Translations under genes and position numbers: made by a program
Origin: S5-A14a sp050908895
GTDB taxonomy: Bacteria; Bacillota; Clostridia; Peptostreptococcales; Anaerovoracaceae
DNA length: 64,000 nucleotides
Reading direction: 5' to 3'
Assembly: GCA_050908895.1 (NCBI GenBank)
Contig: CP171222.1
Location: 1,674,001 to 1,738,000, forward strand
Notes under the pieces: model-generated
The model's input: the letters and a program-made list of their open reading frames with translations, nothing else
What the model was told of the DNA's origin: nothing
The model's database searches: none
In this document: positions 51,997-60,866 of the stretch, piece after piece
How the letters are laid out: the number at the start of each line of letters is the position of its first letter
Position numbering within the stretch: position 1 is the stretch's first letter

Positions 51997-52489
51997 CTTC
52001 TAACAATCCCGGAATAGTTTCTATTATAACGCCATTTTTCATGTCTATATTTTTTATAAATTCTTTTACAGCCGGTACGTAAGATATCTTACCGGTATAA
52101 CTTTTTACTTCGTATAAATCTACAGGTCCATGTTGCAATACATTGGTGATCTCTCCAACAGAATTTGAATTATGTAATACCCTTACTTTTAAACCTATTA
52201 AGTCTTTAATAAAGTATTCATTCTCTCCAAGAATTTCAAGGAACTTATCTTCCATGTAAAGATCTTTACCTCTCATCAGTTCAGCTGCATTCCTGTCGTC
52301 CAGTCCTTTCAGCTTTAAAACAATCATATTTTTTACATGGCCCACCGTTTGTATTTCAAAAATTTTTTTATCAATTATAACATGCGGAAGATTATCATAT
52401 CTATGTGAATTAGAATAGTTGTATACTCTTACCTGTCCTTTAATGCCCTGAGGTGCAACTATTTTGCCTATTTTAATTAAATTATTCAT
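51986..52489 (-). CDS. rimM: Ribosome maturation factor RimM
   Basis: 167 aa. N-terminal barrel IGKIVAPQGIKGQVRVYNYSN (seen as KIVAPQGIKGQVRV), C-terminal PRC barrel with YFIKDLIGLKV and YVPAVKEFIKNIDMKNGVI. Assists 30S head assembly with S19. Spaced 86 bases from khpA, and that gap forms a structured RNA. Confidence 0.94.
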   Translation of the reverse strand: MNNLIKIGKIVAPQGIKGQVRVYNYSNSHRYDNLPHVIIDKKIFEIQTVGHVKNMIVLKLKGLDDRNAAELMRGKDLYMEDKFLEILGENEYFIKDLIGLKVRVLHNSNSVGEITNVLQHGPVDLYEVKSYTGKISYVPAVKEFIKNIDMKNGVIIETIPGLLEDED

Positions 52490-52517
52490 TTTTCCTCTTT
52501 ATTTTTTTATAAATTGG

Positions 52518-52572
52518 CTTAATAATAAAAATAGAGGCTTGTAGCCGCCAAGAGTGGGACCACTAGCCTCAA
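52518..52572 (-). ncRNA. Structured attenuator-like element between khpA and rimM
   Basis: On the minus strand: outer GAGGC (52570-52566) / GCCTC (52538-52534), inner hairpins AGTGG-TC-CCACT and CTTG-GCGGCTA-CAAG, then TATTTTTATTATT. It looks like a branched terminator or attenuator within the operon. I cannot match it to a named RNA family. Confidence 0.5.
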
Positions 52573-52575
52573 ATT

Positions 52576-52815
52576 TTAGTCTTCGTCTGAAGAGATTTCA
52601 ACTGAAACCTTCTCGTTATTGCGTATCGCTGCTGCCTTAACGACCGTCCTCAGAGCCTTTGCAATTCTGCCCTGCTTGCCGATTACTTTTCCCATATCAT
52701 CTGGTGATACCTTAAGGGTAACAACTTTTCCATGAGATGTTTCTTCTTGACTTACAGATACTCTCTGGGGCTCGTCGACTAAGGATTTAGCAATGGCTTC
52801 TACTAAATTAGTCAT
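52576..52815 (-). CDS. khpA: KhpA-type KH-domain RNA-binding protein
   Basis: 79 aa from ATG 52815. Starts MTNLVEAIAKSLVDEPQRVSV; type II KH fold with DDMGKVIGKQGRIAKALRTVVKA (GKQG loop). KhpA pairs with KhpB to bind mRNAs and affects cell division in several Firmicutes. A longer frame to 52839 overlaps rpsP and is unlikely. The gene sits 16 bases after the rpsP stop, the usual place. Confidence 0.94.
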   Translation of the reverse strand: MTNLVEAIAKSLVDEPQRVSVSQEETSHGKVVTLKVSPDDMGKVIGKQGRIAKALRTVVKAAAIRNNEKVSVEISSDED

Positions 52816-52831
52816 TAGAACCACCACTTTC

Positions 52832-53074
52832 TTATTCAATAACGCCAGTTTTCTTCATTAAACTTTTTACAACTTCTGTAGGCTGTGCTCCATTTCCTAA
52901 CCACTTCTGAGCTTTCTCTGCGTCGATTTTAATTTCAACCGGCTCTCTCATTGGGTTGTAATATCCGATTTCTTCAATGAATTTTCCATCTCTTGATCTC
53001 CTTGAATCAGCTACAACAACTCTGTAGAAAGGTTTTTTCTTTGCTCCCATTCTTTTAAGTCTAATCTTTACCAT
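52832..53074 (-). CDS. rpsP: 30S ribosomal protein S16
   Basis: 80 aa from ATG 53074, GGAGG eight bases upstream. MVKIRLKRMGAKKKPFYRVVVADSR and FIEEIGYYNP are the S16 signature. The five-codon-longer frame starts with a TTG inside the ribosome site. Confidence 0.97.
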   Translation of the reverse strand: MVKIRLKRMGAKKKPFYRVVVADSRRSRDGKFIEEIGYYNPMREPVEIKIDAEKAQKWLGNGAQPTEVVKSLMKKTGVIE

Positions 53075-53152
53075 AAATCCGTCCTCCAAAATTTTTTCTT
53101 TATTATTTATTTCGCGTAACTTCTTAGAATTACTTAACGTATAAAGATCTTA

Positions 53153-54493
53153 TTAAAATAACCCTCTAAACATTTTATTTCGTTTTAAAGCTCCCGGGTT
53201 TTGAAACTGTTTAAGCATTTTCTTTGCTTCCATATATTTTTTTATAAGCTGGTTAATCTCCGGTACAGTTTTACCGGAACCTGCTGCAATTCTCTTTCTC
53301 CTGCTAGCATTCAAAATACTCGGATCTCTTCTTTCCTTTATCGTCATGGACTGAATAATCGCTTCCATGCCACGAAATTCTTTTTCGCTCTCTTCGAGGT
53401 TAAATCCTTGCATCTGAGCTTTATTCATTCCCGGGAGCATATCAATAATCTTGCCAAGGCCACCCATTTTCCTAACTTGCCCCATTTGTTCCAAGAAATC
53501 TTCCAGGGTAAACTGATTTTTCTTTAACTTTTCTTCCAACTTCGCTGCTTGCTTGTCATCAAAAGTTTTCTCAGCTTCTTCAATAAGGGTGAGCATATCC
53601 CCCATTCCCAGAATTCTGCTAGCCATTCTCTGGGGATGAAAAACTTGAAGAGCATCTTGCTTTTCACCCATACCTATAAATTTAATAGGCTTGCCTGTTA
53701 TTTTTTTTGTAGATAGTGCCGCACCACCTCGAGAGTCACCATCCATCTTGGTCATAATAATTCCATCAATACCAAGTGCTTTGTTAAACCCATCAGCCAC
53801 GTTTACTGCATCCTGTCCGGTTAAAGCATCCACGACCAATAAAATTTCGTGAGGTTTAATTTTACCCTTAATTTCTACCAGTTCGTCCATAAGTTCCTGG
53901 TCTATTTGAAGTCTTCCTGCCGTATCAACAATTAATACATTACAACCCTTTCTCAGAGCTTCTTCTTTAGCTGCCAATGCAATACTTGCAGGATTTTTAT
54001 TATGTCGCTCAACATAAACAGGCGTATTTACTGATTTGCCTACAACTTCAAGTTGGTCTATAGCGGCCGGTCTATATATGTCACAAGCACAAAGCATAGG
54101 TTTTTTGCCACTTTGTTTAAGAAAATTTGCCAATTTCCCCGCTGTAGTTGTCTTACCGGTACCCTGAAGTCCTACCAAGAGATATACTGTAAACCCCGAC
54201 GGTGAATATGTCAATTTGCTGGCCGTTCCACCTAAAAGTTGGATCAGCTCCTCGTCAACAATCTTTATTATCTGCTGGGAAGGAGTTAAACTTTTCAACA
54301 CTTCTGCACCCATGGATTTTTCTTTAATCGTTGCAACAAATTCTTTTACAACTTTAAAGTTAACATCAGCTTCTAAAAGTGCAAGCTTAACTTCTCTCAT
54401 AGCTCCATTTATATCTTTTTCAGTTATTACTCCCTTACCTTTAAGTTTTCCAAAGGCTTGTTGAAGTTTATCTGATAGATTTTCAAATGCCAT
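53153..54493 (-). CDS. ffh: Signal recognition particle protein Ffh
   Basis: 446 aa. N domain (1-95), G domain with GLQGTGKTTTAGKLA, DTAGRLQ, TKMDGDSRGGAALS, and methionine-rich M domain (from about 300, FLEQMGQVRKMGGLG through SRRKRIAAGSG) that binds 4.5S RNA. Delivers nascent membrane and secreted proteins. Follows ylxM by ten bases. Confidence 0.97.
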   Translation of the reverse strand: MAFENLSDKLQQAFGKLKGKGVITEKDINGAMREVKLALLEADVNFKVVKEFVATIKEKSMGAEVLKSLTPSQQIIKIVDEELIQLLGGTASKLTYSPSGFTVYLLVGLQGTGKTTTAGKLANFLKQSGKKPMLCACDIYRPAAIDQLEVVGKSVNTPVYVERHNKNPASIALAAKEEALRKGCNVLIVDTAGRLQIDQELMDELVEIKGKIKPHEILLVVDALTGQDAVNVADGFNKALGIDGIIMTKMDGDSRGGAALSTKKITGKPIKFIGMGEKQDALQVFHPQRMASRILGMGDMLTLIEEAEKTFDDKQAAKLEEKLKKNQFTLEDFLEQMGQVRKMGGLGKIIDMLPGMNKAQMQGFNLEESEKEFRGMEAIIQSMTIKERRDPSILNASRRKRIAAGSGKTVPEINQLIKKYMEAKKMLKQFQNPGALKRNKMFRGLF

Positions 54494-54503
54494 ATGTCTC
54501 CCC

Positions 54504-54854
54504 TTAATCTATTCCTTCCAATTCCCCGAGAATTTGATCCAACTTTATCTTATCTTCATCAGACAGGTTATTAATATTAATCGATTTTATAATTCTTTCT
54601 AACTTTTCCAAAAGTTGAGTTCTTTCTATCCACCTATGAAGTAGTCCAAGTTTATCTTCATACAACTTTAATGTGCCTTCTGCCTTCTTCAATGAAATGT
54701 GAACAGCTTGCCTTGATATATTATTTTCAGTGGCAATTTCTCCTAAAGAAAGATTCTCTTCATGATAAAGCTCCATTACTTTTCTCTGATTTTCCGTTAA
54801 TAAATTTCCATAAAAATCAAATAACAGACTGGCCTCAGTAACTTTATCTAGCAT
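54504..54854 (-). CDS. ylxM: YlxM/p13-family DNA-binding protein
   Basis: 116 aa. Sigma70 region-4-like helix-turn-helix: LLFDFYGNLLTENQRKVMELYHEENLSLGEIA with NNISRQAVHISLKKAEGTL. YlxM always stands before ffh and is thought to modulate SRP; a regulator role is not proven. AGGAGAGG before the ATG. First gene of the large operon. Confidence 0.93.
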   Translation of the reverse strand: MLDKVTEASLLFDFYGNLLTENQRKVMELYHEENLSLGEIATENNISRQAVHISLKKAEGTLKLYEDKLGLLHRWIERTQLLEKLERIIKSININNLSDEDKIKLDQILGELEGID

Positions 54855-54897
54855 ATCCTCTCCTTTTGCGTCAAGTCATACAGTTTAACACTGTCTT

Positions 54898-54926
54898 ATT
54901 TTATCAAAATCGCAGATTGATGTCAA
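54898..54926 (-). promoter_or_regulatory. Promoter of the ylxM-ffh operon
   Basis: Minus strand: -35 TTGACA (54926-54921), 17-base spacer, -10 TAAAAT (54903-54898). Confidence 0.8.
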
Positions 54927-54951
54927 GTATTTTTTCTTGACACTAATTTCA

Positions 54952-54979
54952 ATTTGAGTCAAAATATTTTAACTCAAAT
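54952..54979. promoter_or_regulatory. 28-base palindrome upstream of the ylxM promoter
   Basis: Arms ATTTGAGT / ACTCAAAT, one mismatched pair, centre AAAATATTTT. It begins 25 bases upstream of the -35. Likely operator for a dimeric regulator, identity unknown. The rest of the 54980-55094 stretch is A/T-rich, with no gene. Confidence 0.45.
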
Positions 54980-55094
54980 CATATGCTAACCGTTTATGCT
55001 ATCATATTTATAGAGTCGGAAAATAAATCACAAAATATTTATATAATTAAGTTTACCTTCTATATATCTAAATAAAATTTTAGAATTTTTGAAA

Positions 55095-55130
55095 AGCCTA
55101 AAAACTCTTAGTTAAAGAGATTTTTAGGCT
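55095..55130 (-). terminator. Terminator downstream of sppA
   Basis: AGCCTAAAAA (55095-55104) pairs with TTTTTAGGCT (55121-55130), with an inner CTCTT/AAGAG offset by one bulge. TTTTCAAAAATTC follows on the minus strand. Confidence 0.6.
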
Positions 55131-55218
55131 AAATCTATAATTTGAATAATGTAATCATTGTGTAATATATCACTAGAATTTATATTTTACCATCAAGTAC
55201 AGAAGATTGGAGTAAATA

Positions 55219-56238
55219 CTAATGTTCATCTATAGGAGCCATGTAGCTTATACTGAATTTGCCATTAAAATTCATTAATTTATCGGTCAGCCTATCTAAA
55301 CTATCCCTTTGGGCAATAGAAAACAAACCTGACAGGTTAGAATTTTCCTTAAATACAATATCTTGAATATTTGTATCCTTTCCACCAATCTTACTTAGTA
55401 CATACTCTTCAGCTTTTTCTCTTGTCATTATTTCATCAATTAACTTAATTTCCTTCGCTTGCTTTGCGGTATAAATTCGACCATCCGCTATTTTTTTTAC
55501 ATCATCGATAGGAATATCTCTTCCTTTTGATACAATATCAACAAATTGCTCATAGGCTTCATCCACTATGCCTTGAAAAATTTTTATATGTTCATCACTC
55601 AACCCACTTACAGGATCTCCCATAGCTTTATTGGGTCCTGAAGTAATCGTTCTAGCTTTAACACCTAATTTTGCTAAAAGCTCACTTGTATCATACTTAT
55701 TGCCCAGTGTAACACCGATTGATCCTGTCCAACAATTTCTGTTAGATAATATTTTATCGGCAGCCGCTGAAATATAGTAACCTCCAGATGCTGCCATGTT
55801 TTCAAAATAAACAAACACCGGCCTGCCTGTTTTTTCTTTATACTCTATAATTTTTAAATACAGGTCATCACTTGCACTAACGCTCCCTCCAGGAGAATTT
55901 ACGCTGATAAGCAGAGCTTTATTCCCTTTATCTTGAATCATTTGATCTATGGCATTAAGAGTTTCTCCATGAAAATAAGAATTGCCGCTAAAAACTGAAT
56001 CTCCGTCTTTTTCCTTAATTGTGCCATTAACATAGAGTCTACCTATATAATTTCCTGTAACATTGATAGATTCATACTCTTTACCATTTACTTTAGATAC
56101 AGATCCCCCTTTATTAGATTTACCAATAAAAAATATAATTAGCGCCATCACGAAAATTATCCCTACAACAGATAAAAATATCCATAAACCTTTATTCTTA
56201 TTTTTTTTATTTTTAGTATCAATGCTAATTTTTTCCAT
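55219..56238 (-). CDS. sppA: Signal peptide peptidase SppA (S49 family)
   Basis: 339 aa, short Gram-positive form. N-terminal membrane helix (18-38). Catalytic Ser151 in ENMAASGGYY and candidate Lys204 in SGPNKAMGDP, matching the Ser/Lys dyad spacing of B. subtilis SppA; GSIGVTLGN and GRIYTAKQAKEIKLID follow. Cleaves leftover signal peptides in the membrane; in Bacillus it also gives lantibiotic resistance. Ten bases after thrS. Confidence 0.92.
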   Translation of the reverse strand: MEKISIDTKNKKNKNKGLWIFLSVVGIIFVMALIIFFIGKSNKGGSVSKVNGKEYESINVTGNYIGRLYVNGTIKEKDGDSVFSGNSYFHGETLNAIDQMIQDKGNKALLISVNSPGGSVSASDDLYLKIIEYKEKTGRPVFVYFENMAASGGYYISAAADKILSNRNCWTGSIGVTLGNKYDTSELLAKLGVKARTITSGPNKAMGDPVSGLSDEHIKIFQGIVDEAYEQFVDIVSKGRDIPIDDVKKIADGRIYTAKQAKEIKLIDEIMTREKAEEYVLSKIGGKDTNIQDIVFKENSNLSGLFSIAQRDSLDRLTDKLMNFNGKFSISYMAPIDEH

Positions 56239-56248
56239 GTTGATTACC

Positions 56249-57994
56249 TTATAGAGACTTTGTCATAACTTCTACATCTAATTTTCTTTGAAGTGCATCA
56301 AGTCTCATAGTTCCCAGTTCGCCTTCCTGAATAGATCTAACTGATACACTTCCACTTTCTTGCTCGCGTTCCCCAACAATTAAGATATAATTCACCCTTT
56401 GATTTCTAGCTTCTCTCAGCTTGTATCCGATTTTTTCGTTTCTAATATCAGTTTCAACTCTCAAACCGGCTCCTTGAAGCTGCATGGCTACAGATTCTGC
56501 ATATTCTGAAAATGCCTCTGCAACAGTCAAAACTTTTACTTGTACAGGCGCTAGCCAAAGAGGAAATTTCCCGCCAAAATGTTCAATTAAGATGCCGATA
56601 AACCTTTCTACTGATCCAAATATAACCCTATGTATCATTACAGGTCTGTGTTTTTTATTATCGCTTCCAACGTAAGTTAAATCAAATCTTTGTGGCATCT
56701 GCATATCTAGTTGAATTGTACCACATTGCCATGTCCTTCCAAGAGAGTCTTCTAAATGAAAATCTAACTTTGGTCCATAAAACGCACCATCTCCATCATT
56801 GATTACGTATGGAAGTCCTTTTTCTTCAATTGCATCTTTTAATGCAGCTTCAGCTGAATCCCATTCTTCATCTGTTCCCATTGAATCTTCCGGTCTTGTA
56901 GATAATTCCACATGATACTTAAATCCGAACAGCTTATATACATCGTCTATGAAATTAACGACCCCGAGAATTTCTTCTTTAACTTGTTTTGGAAGCATGA
57001 AAATATGAGCATCATCTTGAGTAAACGTCCTAACTCTCATAAGACCATGCAAAGCTCCCGAAAGCTCATGTCTATGAACTTGCCCCATTTCTGCAAGCCT
57101 GATTGGCAAATCTCTATAAGAATGCATTTTTCTTTTGTAGGAAAGCATAGCACCAGGGCAATTCATAGGCTTAATGGCATAAGCTTCTTCATCAATATCA
57201 GTAAAATACATATTATCTTTATAGTGATCCCAGTGACCTGAAGTTCTCCACAATTGCTCATTTAAAATCAGAGGCGTTTTGATTTCAGCATAACCCCTCT
57301 TTGTATGTTCCTCCCTCCAAAATTTTTCTAATTCAGTTCTAAGAATCATACCCTTAGGTAAGAAGAATGGAAATCCGGGGCCTTCTTCATAAATAGCAAA
57401 TAAGTCCATCTCTTTTCCTATTTTTCTATGGTCTCTTTTCTTTGCTTCTTCTATTATTTCCAAGTATTCATTCAGCTCCTCTTGACTTGGAAAAGATGTG
57501 CCATAGACTCTTTGAAGCATCTTATTTTTTTCATCGCCTCTCCAATATGCGCCAGCTACAGATGTCAATTTAACGGCCTTGATTTGTCCTGTTGAATCCA
57601 TATGAGGGCCTGCACATAAATCTGTAAAATCACCCTGTTTATAGAATGATATTACCTCTCCTTGCGGCAAATCTTCTATTAGTTCAACCTTGTAGTCTTC
57701 CCCCGCTTTCTTTTCAAATTCTATAGCCTCTTCCCTTGAAAGTTCAAACCTTTCAATAGGATAATTTGCCTGAATTATCTTTTTCATTTCCTTCTGAATT
57801 TTTAAAAGGTCTTTTTCAGTTATCTTATGTTCCATGTCAACATCATAGTAAAATCCATTATCTATAGCAGGTCCTATAGCCAGCTTTGCATCAGGCCACA
57901 ATCTTTTAATTGCTTGAGCCATAATATGTGATGATGTGTGTCTATATCTATGTCTTATATCTTGTGAACTAAAATCTATCTTATCTTTAGCCAT
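56249..57994 (-). CDS. thrS: Threonyl-tRNA synthetase lacking the N-terminal TGS domain
   Basis: 581 aa versus about 640 for the common form. It begins almost at the editing domain, with HTSSH (residues 19-23) and CAGPH for the editing zinc-like site. Class II catalytic core with NCPGAM, RTFTQDDAHIF, and anticodon-binding domain at the end (VKVLTVAEAFSEYAESVA). The missing first about 60 residues equal the TGS (N1) domain. AAGGAGAG precedes the ATG; no T-box leader fits in the 52-base gap upstream. Confidence 0.95.
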   Translation of the reverse strand: MAKDKIDFSSQDIRHRYRHTSSHIMAQAIKRLWPDAKLAIGPAIDNGFYYDVDMEHKITEKDLLKIQKEMKKIIQANYPIERFELSREEAIEFEKKAGEDYKVELIEDLPQGEVISFYKQGDFTDLCAGPHMDSTGQIKAVKLTSVAGAYWRGDEKNKMLQRVYGTSFPSQEELNEYLEIIEEAKKRDHRKIGKEMDLFAIYEEGPGFPFFLPKGMILRTELEKFWREEHTKRGYAEIKTPLILNEQLWRTSGHWDHYKDNMYFTDIDEEAYAIKPMNCPGAMLSYKRKMHSYRDLPIRLAEMGQVHRHELSGALHGLMRVRTFTQDDAHIFMLPKQVKEEILGVVNFIDDVYKLFGFKYHVELSTRPEDSMGTDEEWDSAEAALKDAIEEKGLPYVINDGDGAFYGPKLDFHLEDSLGRTWQCGTIQLDMQMPQRFDLTYVGSDNKKHRPVMIHRVIFGSVERFIGILIEHFGGKFPLWLAPVQVKVLTVAEAFSEYAESVAMQLQGAGLRVETDIRNEKIGYKLREARNQRVNYILIVGEREQESGSVSVRSIQEGELGTMRLDALQRKLDVEVMTKSL

Positions 57995-58046
57995 TTTACT
58001 CTCCTTAAATTATATTGTATAACAAATTTATTCTTGATGTAAAAAA

Positions 58047-59309
58047 TCACTGATTATCCTGATTATTACGATTTGAACCGGGACTTGGCGATGAATCAGG
58101 TTTCTCAGGTTCAGGTACACTCGGTGTTGGTCCCGGTGTAGGTGTTGGTTCCGGTGTAGGTGAAGGGCTAGGCTCGCTTGGTACTTCCGGTTTATAACTA
58201 TCCGTTTCCTCAACCTTATTATCTTTTGGTTCTTTATCCTCCACTGGAGCCGGCGGTACGACTGTAGGATCAACATCGTATTTACCTCGGCCTGTTAACT
58301 CTATAATCCTATTACTTATGGACATAACTTTATTGGATGGAACGTAGTCCTTCTTTCCAAATAGTTTATGATGAAGTTCCCTAACATTCTTTTCTAGATC
58401 GTCAGGAATAATATAATAAACCCCATCGATTAAGCCTCCGGTTAAATGATATGGAAAACCTGCACTTTGTTCAATTTTATATTTTGGAATCCTTGCTGCC
58501 AAACTCAAAATATCAGAATTACTGATATTAGTTTGAATAAGTGGCAACGCTTTTTTTAGAACTTTATCAATTGTACCCAAAGAAGATTTCTTTAATTTAT
58601 TTAACAAACTTTCTATTACAATCCTCATTCTATCATTTCTCTTGAAATCATCCCCCACGCCATTTCTCATTCTTCCATATCCTACGGCCTGATAGCCATC
58701 TACCGTTTGTTTTCCCGGTTGAGTTATTGGTGTGTACTTACCATTACCTACCACTGCTGCATTTTCAGCAGTACAAGCATTCATTTCATCTATTTCATAA
58801 TCTTCAATATCTAATGTTATTCCTCCAGCCGCATTAATTGTATCTATAACGCTCTTCCAATTTATAACAACAAATTGATCTATATTCAAATCAAGTGATT
58901 GATTTAATGTCTTAACAGTAGCCTTGTGCCCACCGTAGGCAAATGCATGCGTGGTTTTATCATATTTATCTGAATCGCCAATTTTCAACATTGTATCTCT
59001 GTAGATGGATGTTAATTTAACTTTATTAGTCTTCTCCTCAATACTAACTAAAATCATCGCATCCGTTCTACTTCCTTTAATATTTTTCATATCTCTACTG
59101 TCAACGCCCATAATAAGAATATTCACATAGCCATCAACATTCACTATTCCCAGCTCATCTTTATTAACATCTATTTTCTTAATCTTATCTAACATATGAT
59201 GAGAATAGATATATGCACCTATCCCGGAGCCTACAACAATAATGAGCAATGCAATTAAAATCATCTGCCATGTTTTAATTTTCTTCTTCCCAATCATTAT
59301 ATTTTTCAT
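58047..59309 (-). CDS. LytR-CpsA-Psr (LCP) family wall-polymer ligase
   Basis: 420 aa. N-terminal membrane helix (15-35), LCP domain with NILIMGVDSRDMKNIKGSRTDAMILVSI (DSRD, RTD catalytic Asp/Arg), GGHKATVKTLNQSLDLNIDQFVVINW and RNDRMRIVIESLL. Attaches teichoic acids or glycans to peptidoglycan. The last about 60 residues are a Pro/Ser/Thr/Glu repeat tail (PTPEPTPTPGPTPSVPEPE), probably a wall-spanning or floppy extension. AAAGGA before the ATG; extended -10 TGG-TAGAAT near 59350. Confidence 0.93.
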   Translation of the reverse strand: MKNIMIGKKKIKTWQMILIALLIIVVGSGIGAYIYSHHMLDKIKKIDVNKDELGIVNVDGYVNILIMGVDSRDMKNIKGSRTDAMILVSIEEKTNKVKLTSIYRDTMLKIGDSDKYDKTTHAFAYGGHKATVKTLNQSLDLNIDQFVVINWKSVIDTINAAGGITLDIEDYEIDEMNACTAENAAVVGNGKYTPITQPGKQTVDGYQAVGYGRMRNGVGDDFKRNDRMRIVIESLLNKLKKSSLGTIDKVLKKALPLIQTNISNSDILSLAARIPKYKIEQSAGFPYHLTGGLIDGVYYIIPDDLEKNVRELHHKLFGKKDYVPSNKVMSISNRIIELTGRGKYDVDPTVVPPAPVEDKEPKDNKVEETDSYKPEVPSEPSPSPTPEPTPTPGPTPSVPEPEKPDSSPSPGSNRNNQDNQ

Positions 59310-59357
59310 TTAAATTCCTTTCAATACTCTAGATACACATAAGGTATTCTACCACAA

Positions 59358-59376
59358 AATAGCAATCAATGCTATT
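59358..59376 (-). terminator. Possible terminator of the MATE gene
   Basis: Stem AATAGCA / TGCTATT, five-base loop, followed on the minus strand by TTGTGG. Short U run; overlaps the lcp promoter region. Confidence 0.4.
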
Positions 59377-59377
59377 C

Positions 59378-60739
59378 TTATTTAACTACCTCATTTATCC
59401 ACAGTCCTGACTTAAATCTGTTTCTAACAATTAAAATTTGCCCTAAATTGATTATACCGCCAATTGCTATAGCTTCAGGCAAATTAAATCCCAAGGAACA
59501 TATCGAAAAATACGCCAACGGCACCTGAATAACCGCAGTACATGCAATTTCAAGTACCATACAAAACATTGTATCCCCCCCCGCTCGCAAAATACCTACA
59601 ATGTACATATATGCAATCATTCTCGGTGCCATCACAATAGCCATAACCGTAAGAGTAGTAATTATAAGTTGATTGGTTTCAAAATTAAAATTATAAAATC
59701 CCGTAATAGGTTTGGCTAAAAGGAAAAGAAATACACCAAGTATAATATTCAATATCCAAGTTAAACGAATAGCCTTTTCTCCACATTTATGAGCTATTCC
59801 TAATTTACCCTTTCCAAGATATTCTCCAATTATCATTGCTGTACCATTACCCAACCCGAAATAAAAGCATTGTAGCATTTCTGTAACAACATTGGCAATT
59901 TGAGCAGTTGCCAATGCCCTAGTTCCTAAAATCCCATACGCCGCAAAAATTAATGCTACAGATCCCGACCATATTGCTTCAGTAATCATAACCGGGAATG
60001 AAACCTTTATAACATTTATCAATAAGTATTTATCAAAAGAAAAATACTCTCTAAAGCTCCCCCTTAGTAAACTTGTTCTCTTAGTTTTTATATATATAAG
60101 CAGCATAGCTGACTCGACAATTCTCGCTATAAGAGTTGCCAAAGCGGCTCCCTCAACGCCCAGCATAGGTAAACCAAATTTACCATATATCAAAATTATG
60201 TTTAATACAGCATTTATTATCAATGCTATAAAATTCATGAGTGTTACTACATTGAGATCTTGCACAGCTCTCGATTTATAACTTATAGCCAGTGATACTC
60301 CACAAAAAATATAACTAAAGCAAGCTATTTTTATGTATTTACTCCCATAGTAAACCACTTCTTCACTCTTAGAAAATATACGGATTATTTCGTCGGAAAA
60401 CAAAAAAGATATTAGCATAATACATATCGAAAAAAGAGCAGCACACATAAAAGAAATGCCAATCATTTTTTGTATACCTTCTCTTTTACCTGCACCATAA
60501 AACTGAGTTGTATATACTGCAGCTCCACTTAAAAATCCAAAAAGCGAAACAGAAAAAATAAAATAAATCTGATTAGCAGCACCAATAGCAGCTAACTGAT
60601 TCTCACCTATCTTACCTATCATTAATGTGTCAATTAGGTTAAGCCCTATAACTATAAAATTTTGCAACACTACAGGAATACCTATTTTAAGAAGCTTTAC
60701 GTAATATATTTTCTTATCAAAGATTAAATCTTCAGTCAC
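59378..60739 (-). CDS. MATE-family multidrug efflux transporter
   Basis: 453 aa, twelve membrane helices in two bundles. GIPVVLQNFIVIGLNLIDTLMIGKIGENQLAAIGAANQIYF (seen as IDTLMIGKIGE) opens the N-bundle; repeat of the pattern near residue 245. Expels cationic drugs or metabolites, usually by Na+ or H+ antiport; a Na+ gradient would fit this cell. GTG start with GAGGG seven bases before it. Confidence 0.9.
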   Translation of the reverse strand: MTEDLIFDKKIYYVKLLKIGIPVVLQNFIVIGLNLIDTLMIGKIGENQLAAIGAANQIYFIFSVSLFGFLSGAAVYTTQFYGAGKREGIQKMIGISFMCAALFSICIMLISFLFSDEIIRIFSKSEEVVYYGSKYIKIACFSYIFCGVSLAISYKSRAVQDLNVVTLMNFIALIINAVLNIILIYGKFGLPMLGVEGAALATLIARIVESAMLLIYIKTKRTSLLRGSFREYFSFDKYLLINVIKVSFPVMITEAIWSGSVALIFAAYGILGTRALATAQIANVVTEMLQCFYFGLGNGTAMIIGEYLGKGKLGIAHKCGEKAIRLTWILNIILGVFLFLLAKPITGFYNFNFETNQLIITTLTVMAIVMAPRMIAYMYIVGILRAGGDTMFCMVLEIACTAVIQVPLAYFSICSLGFNLPEAIAIGGIINLGQILIVRNRFKSGLWINEVVK

Positions 60740-60790
60740 ATCATTACCCTCTTTTATAATTTTCCGCTTAATTATACCACATTTTTATAA

Positions 60791-60821
60791 AACAAGAGAC
60801 CTGCTTGACAGGTCTCTTGTT
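60791..60821 (-). terminator. Terminator of the bcd-etfBA operon
   Basis: Perfect 13-bp stem AACAAGAGACCTG / CAGGTCTCTTGTT with a five-base loop, U-rich on the minus-strand side (TTATAAAAAT). Confidence 0.82.
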
Positions 60822-60866
60822 CATCATCATATTTTTATCTATTAGTTAACTTAATCAAATATGGAA

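Noticed and set aside
54937..55130. Plus-strand small RNA from TTGACA/CAAAAT at 54937-54965 to the 55095 hairpin
   Set aside because: The -10 is poor and the hairpin has its U run on the minus strand; it is better explained as the sppA terminator.
57995..58046. T-box leader before thrS
   Set aside because: The gap is only 52 bases and shows no T-box core; the gene seems to be read with its neighbours.
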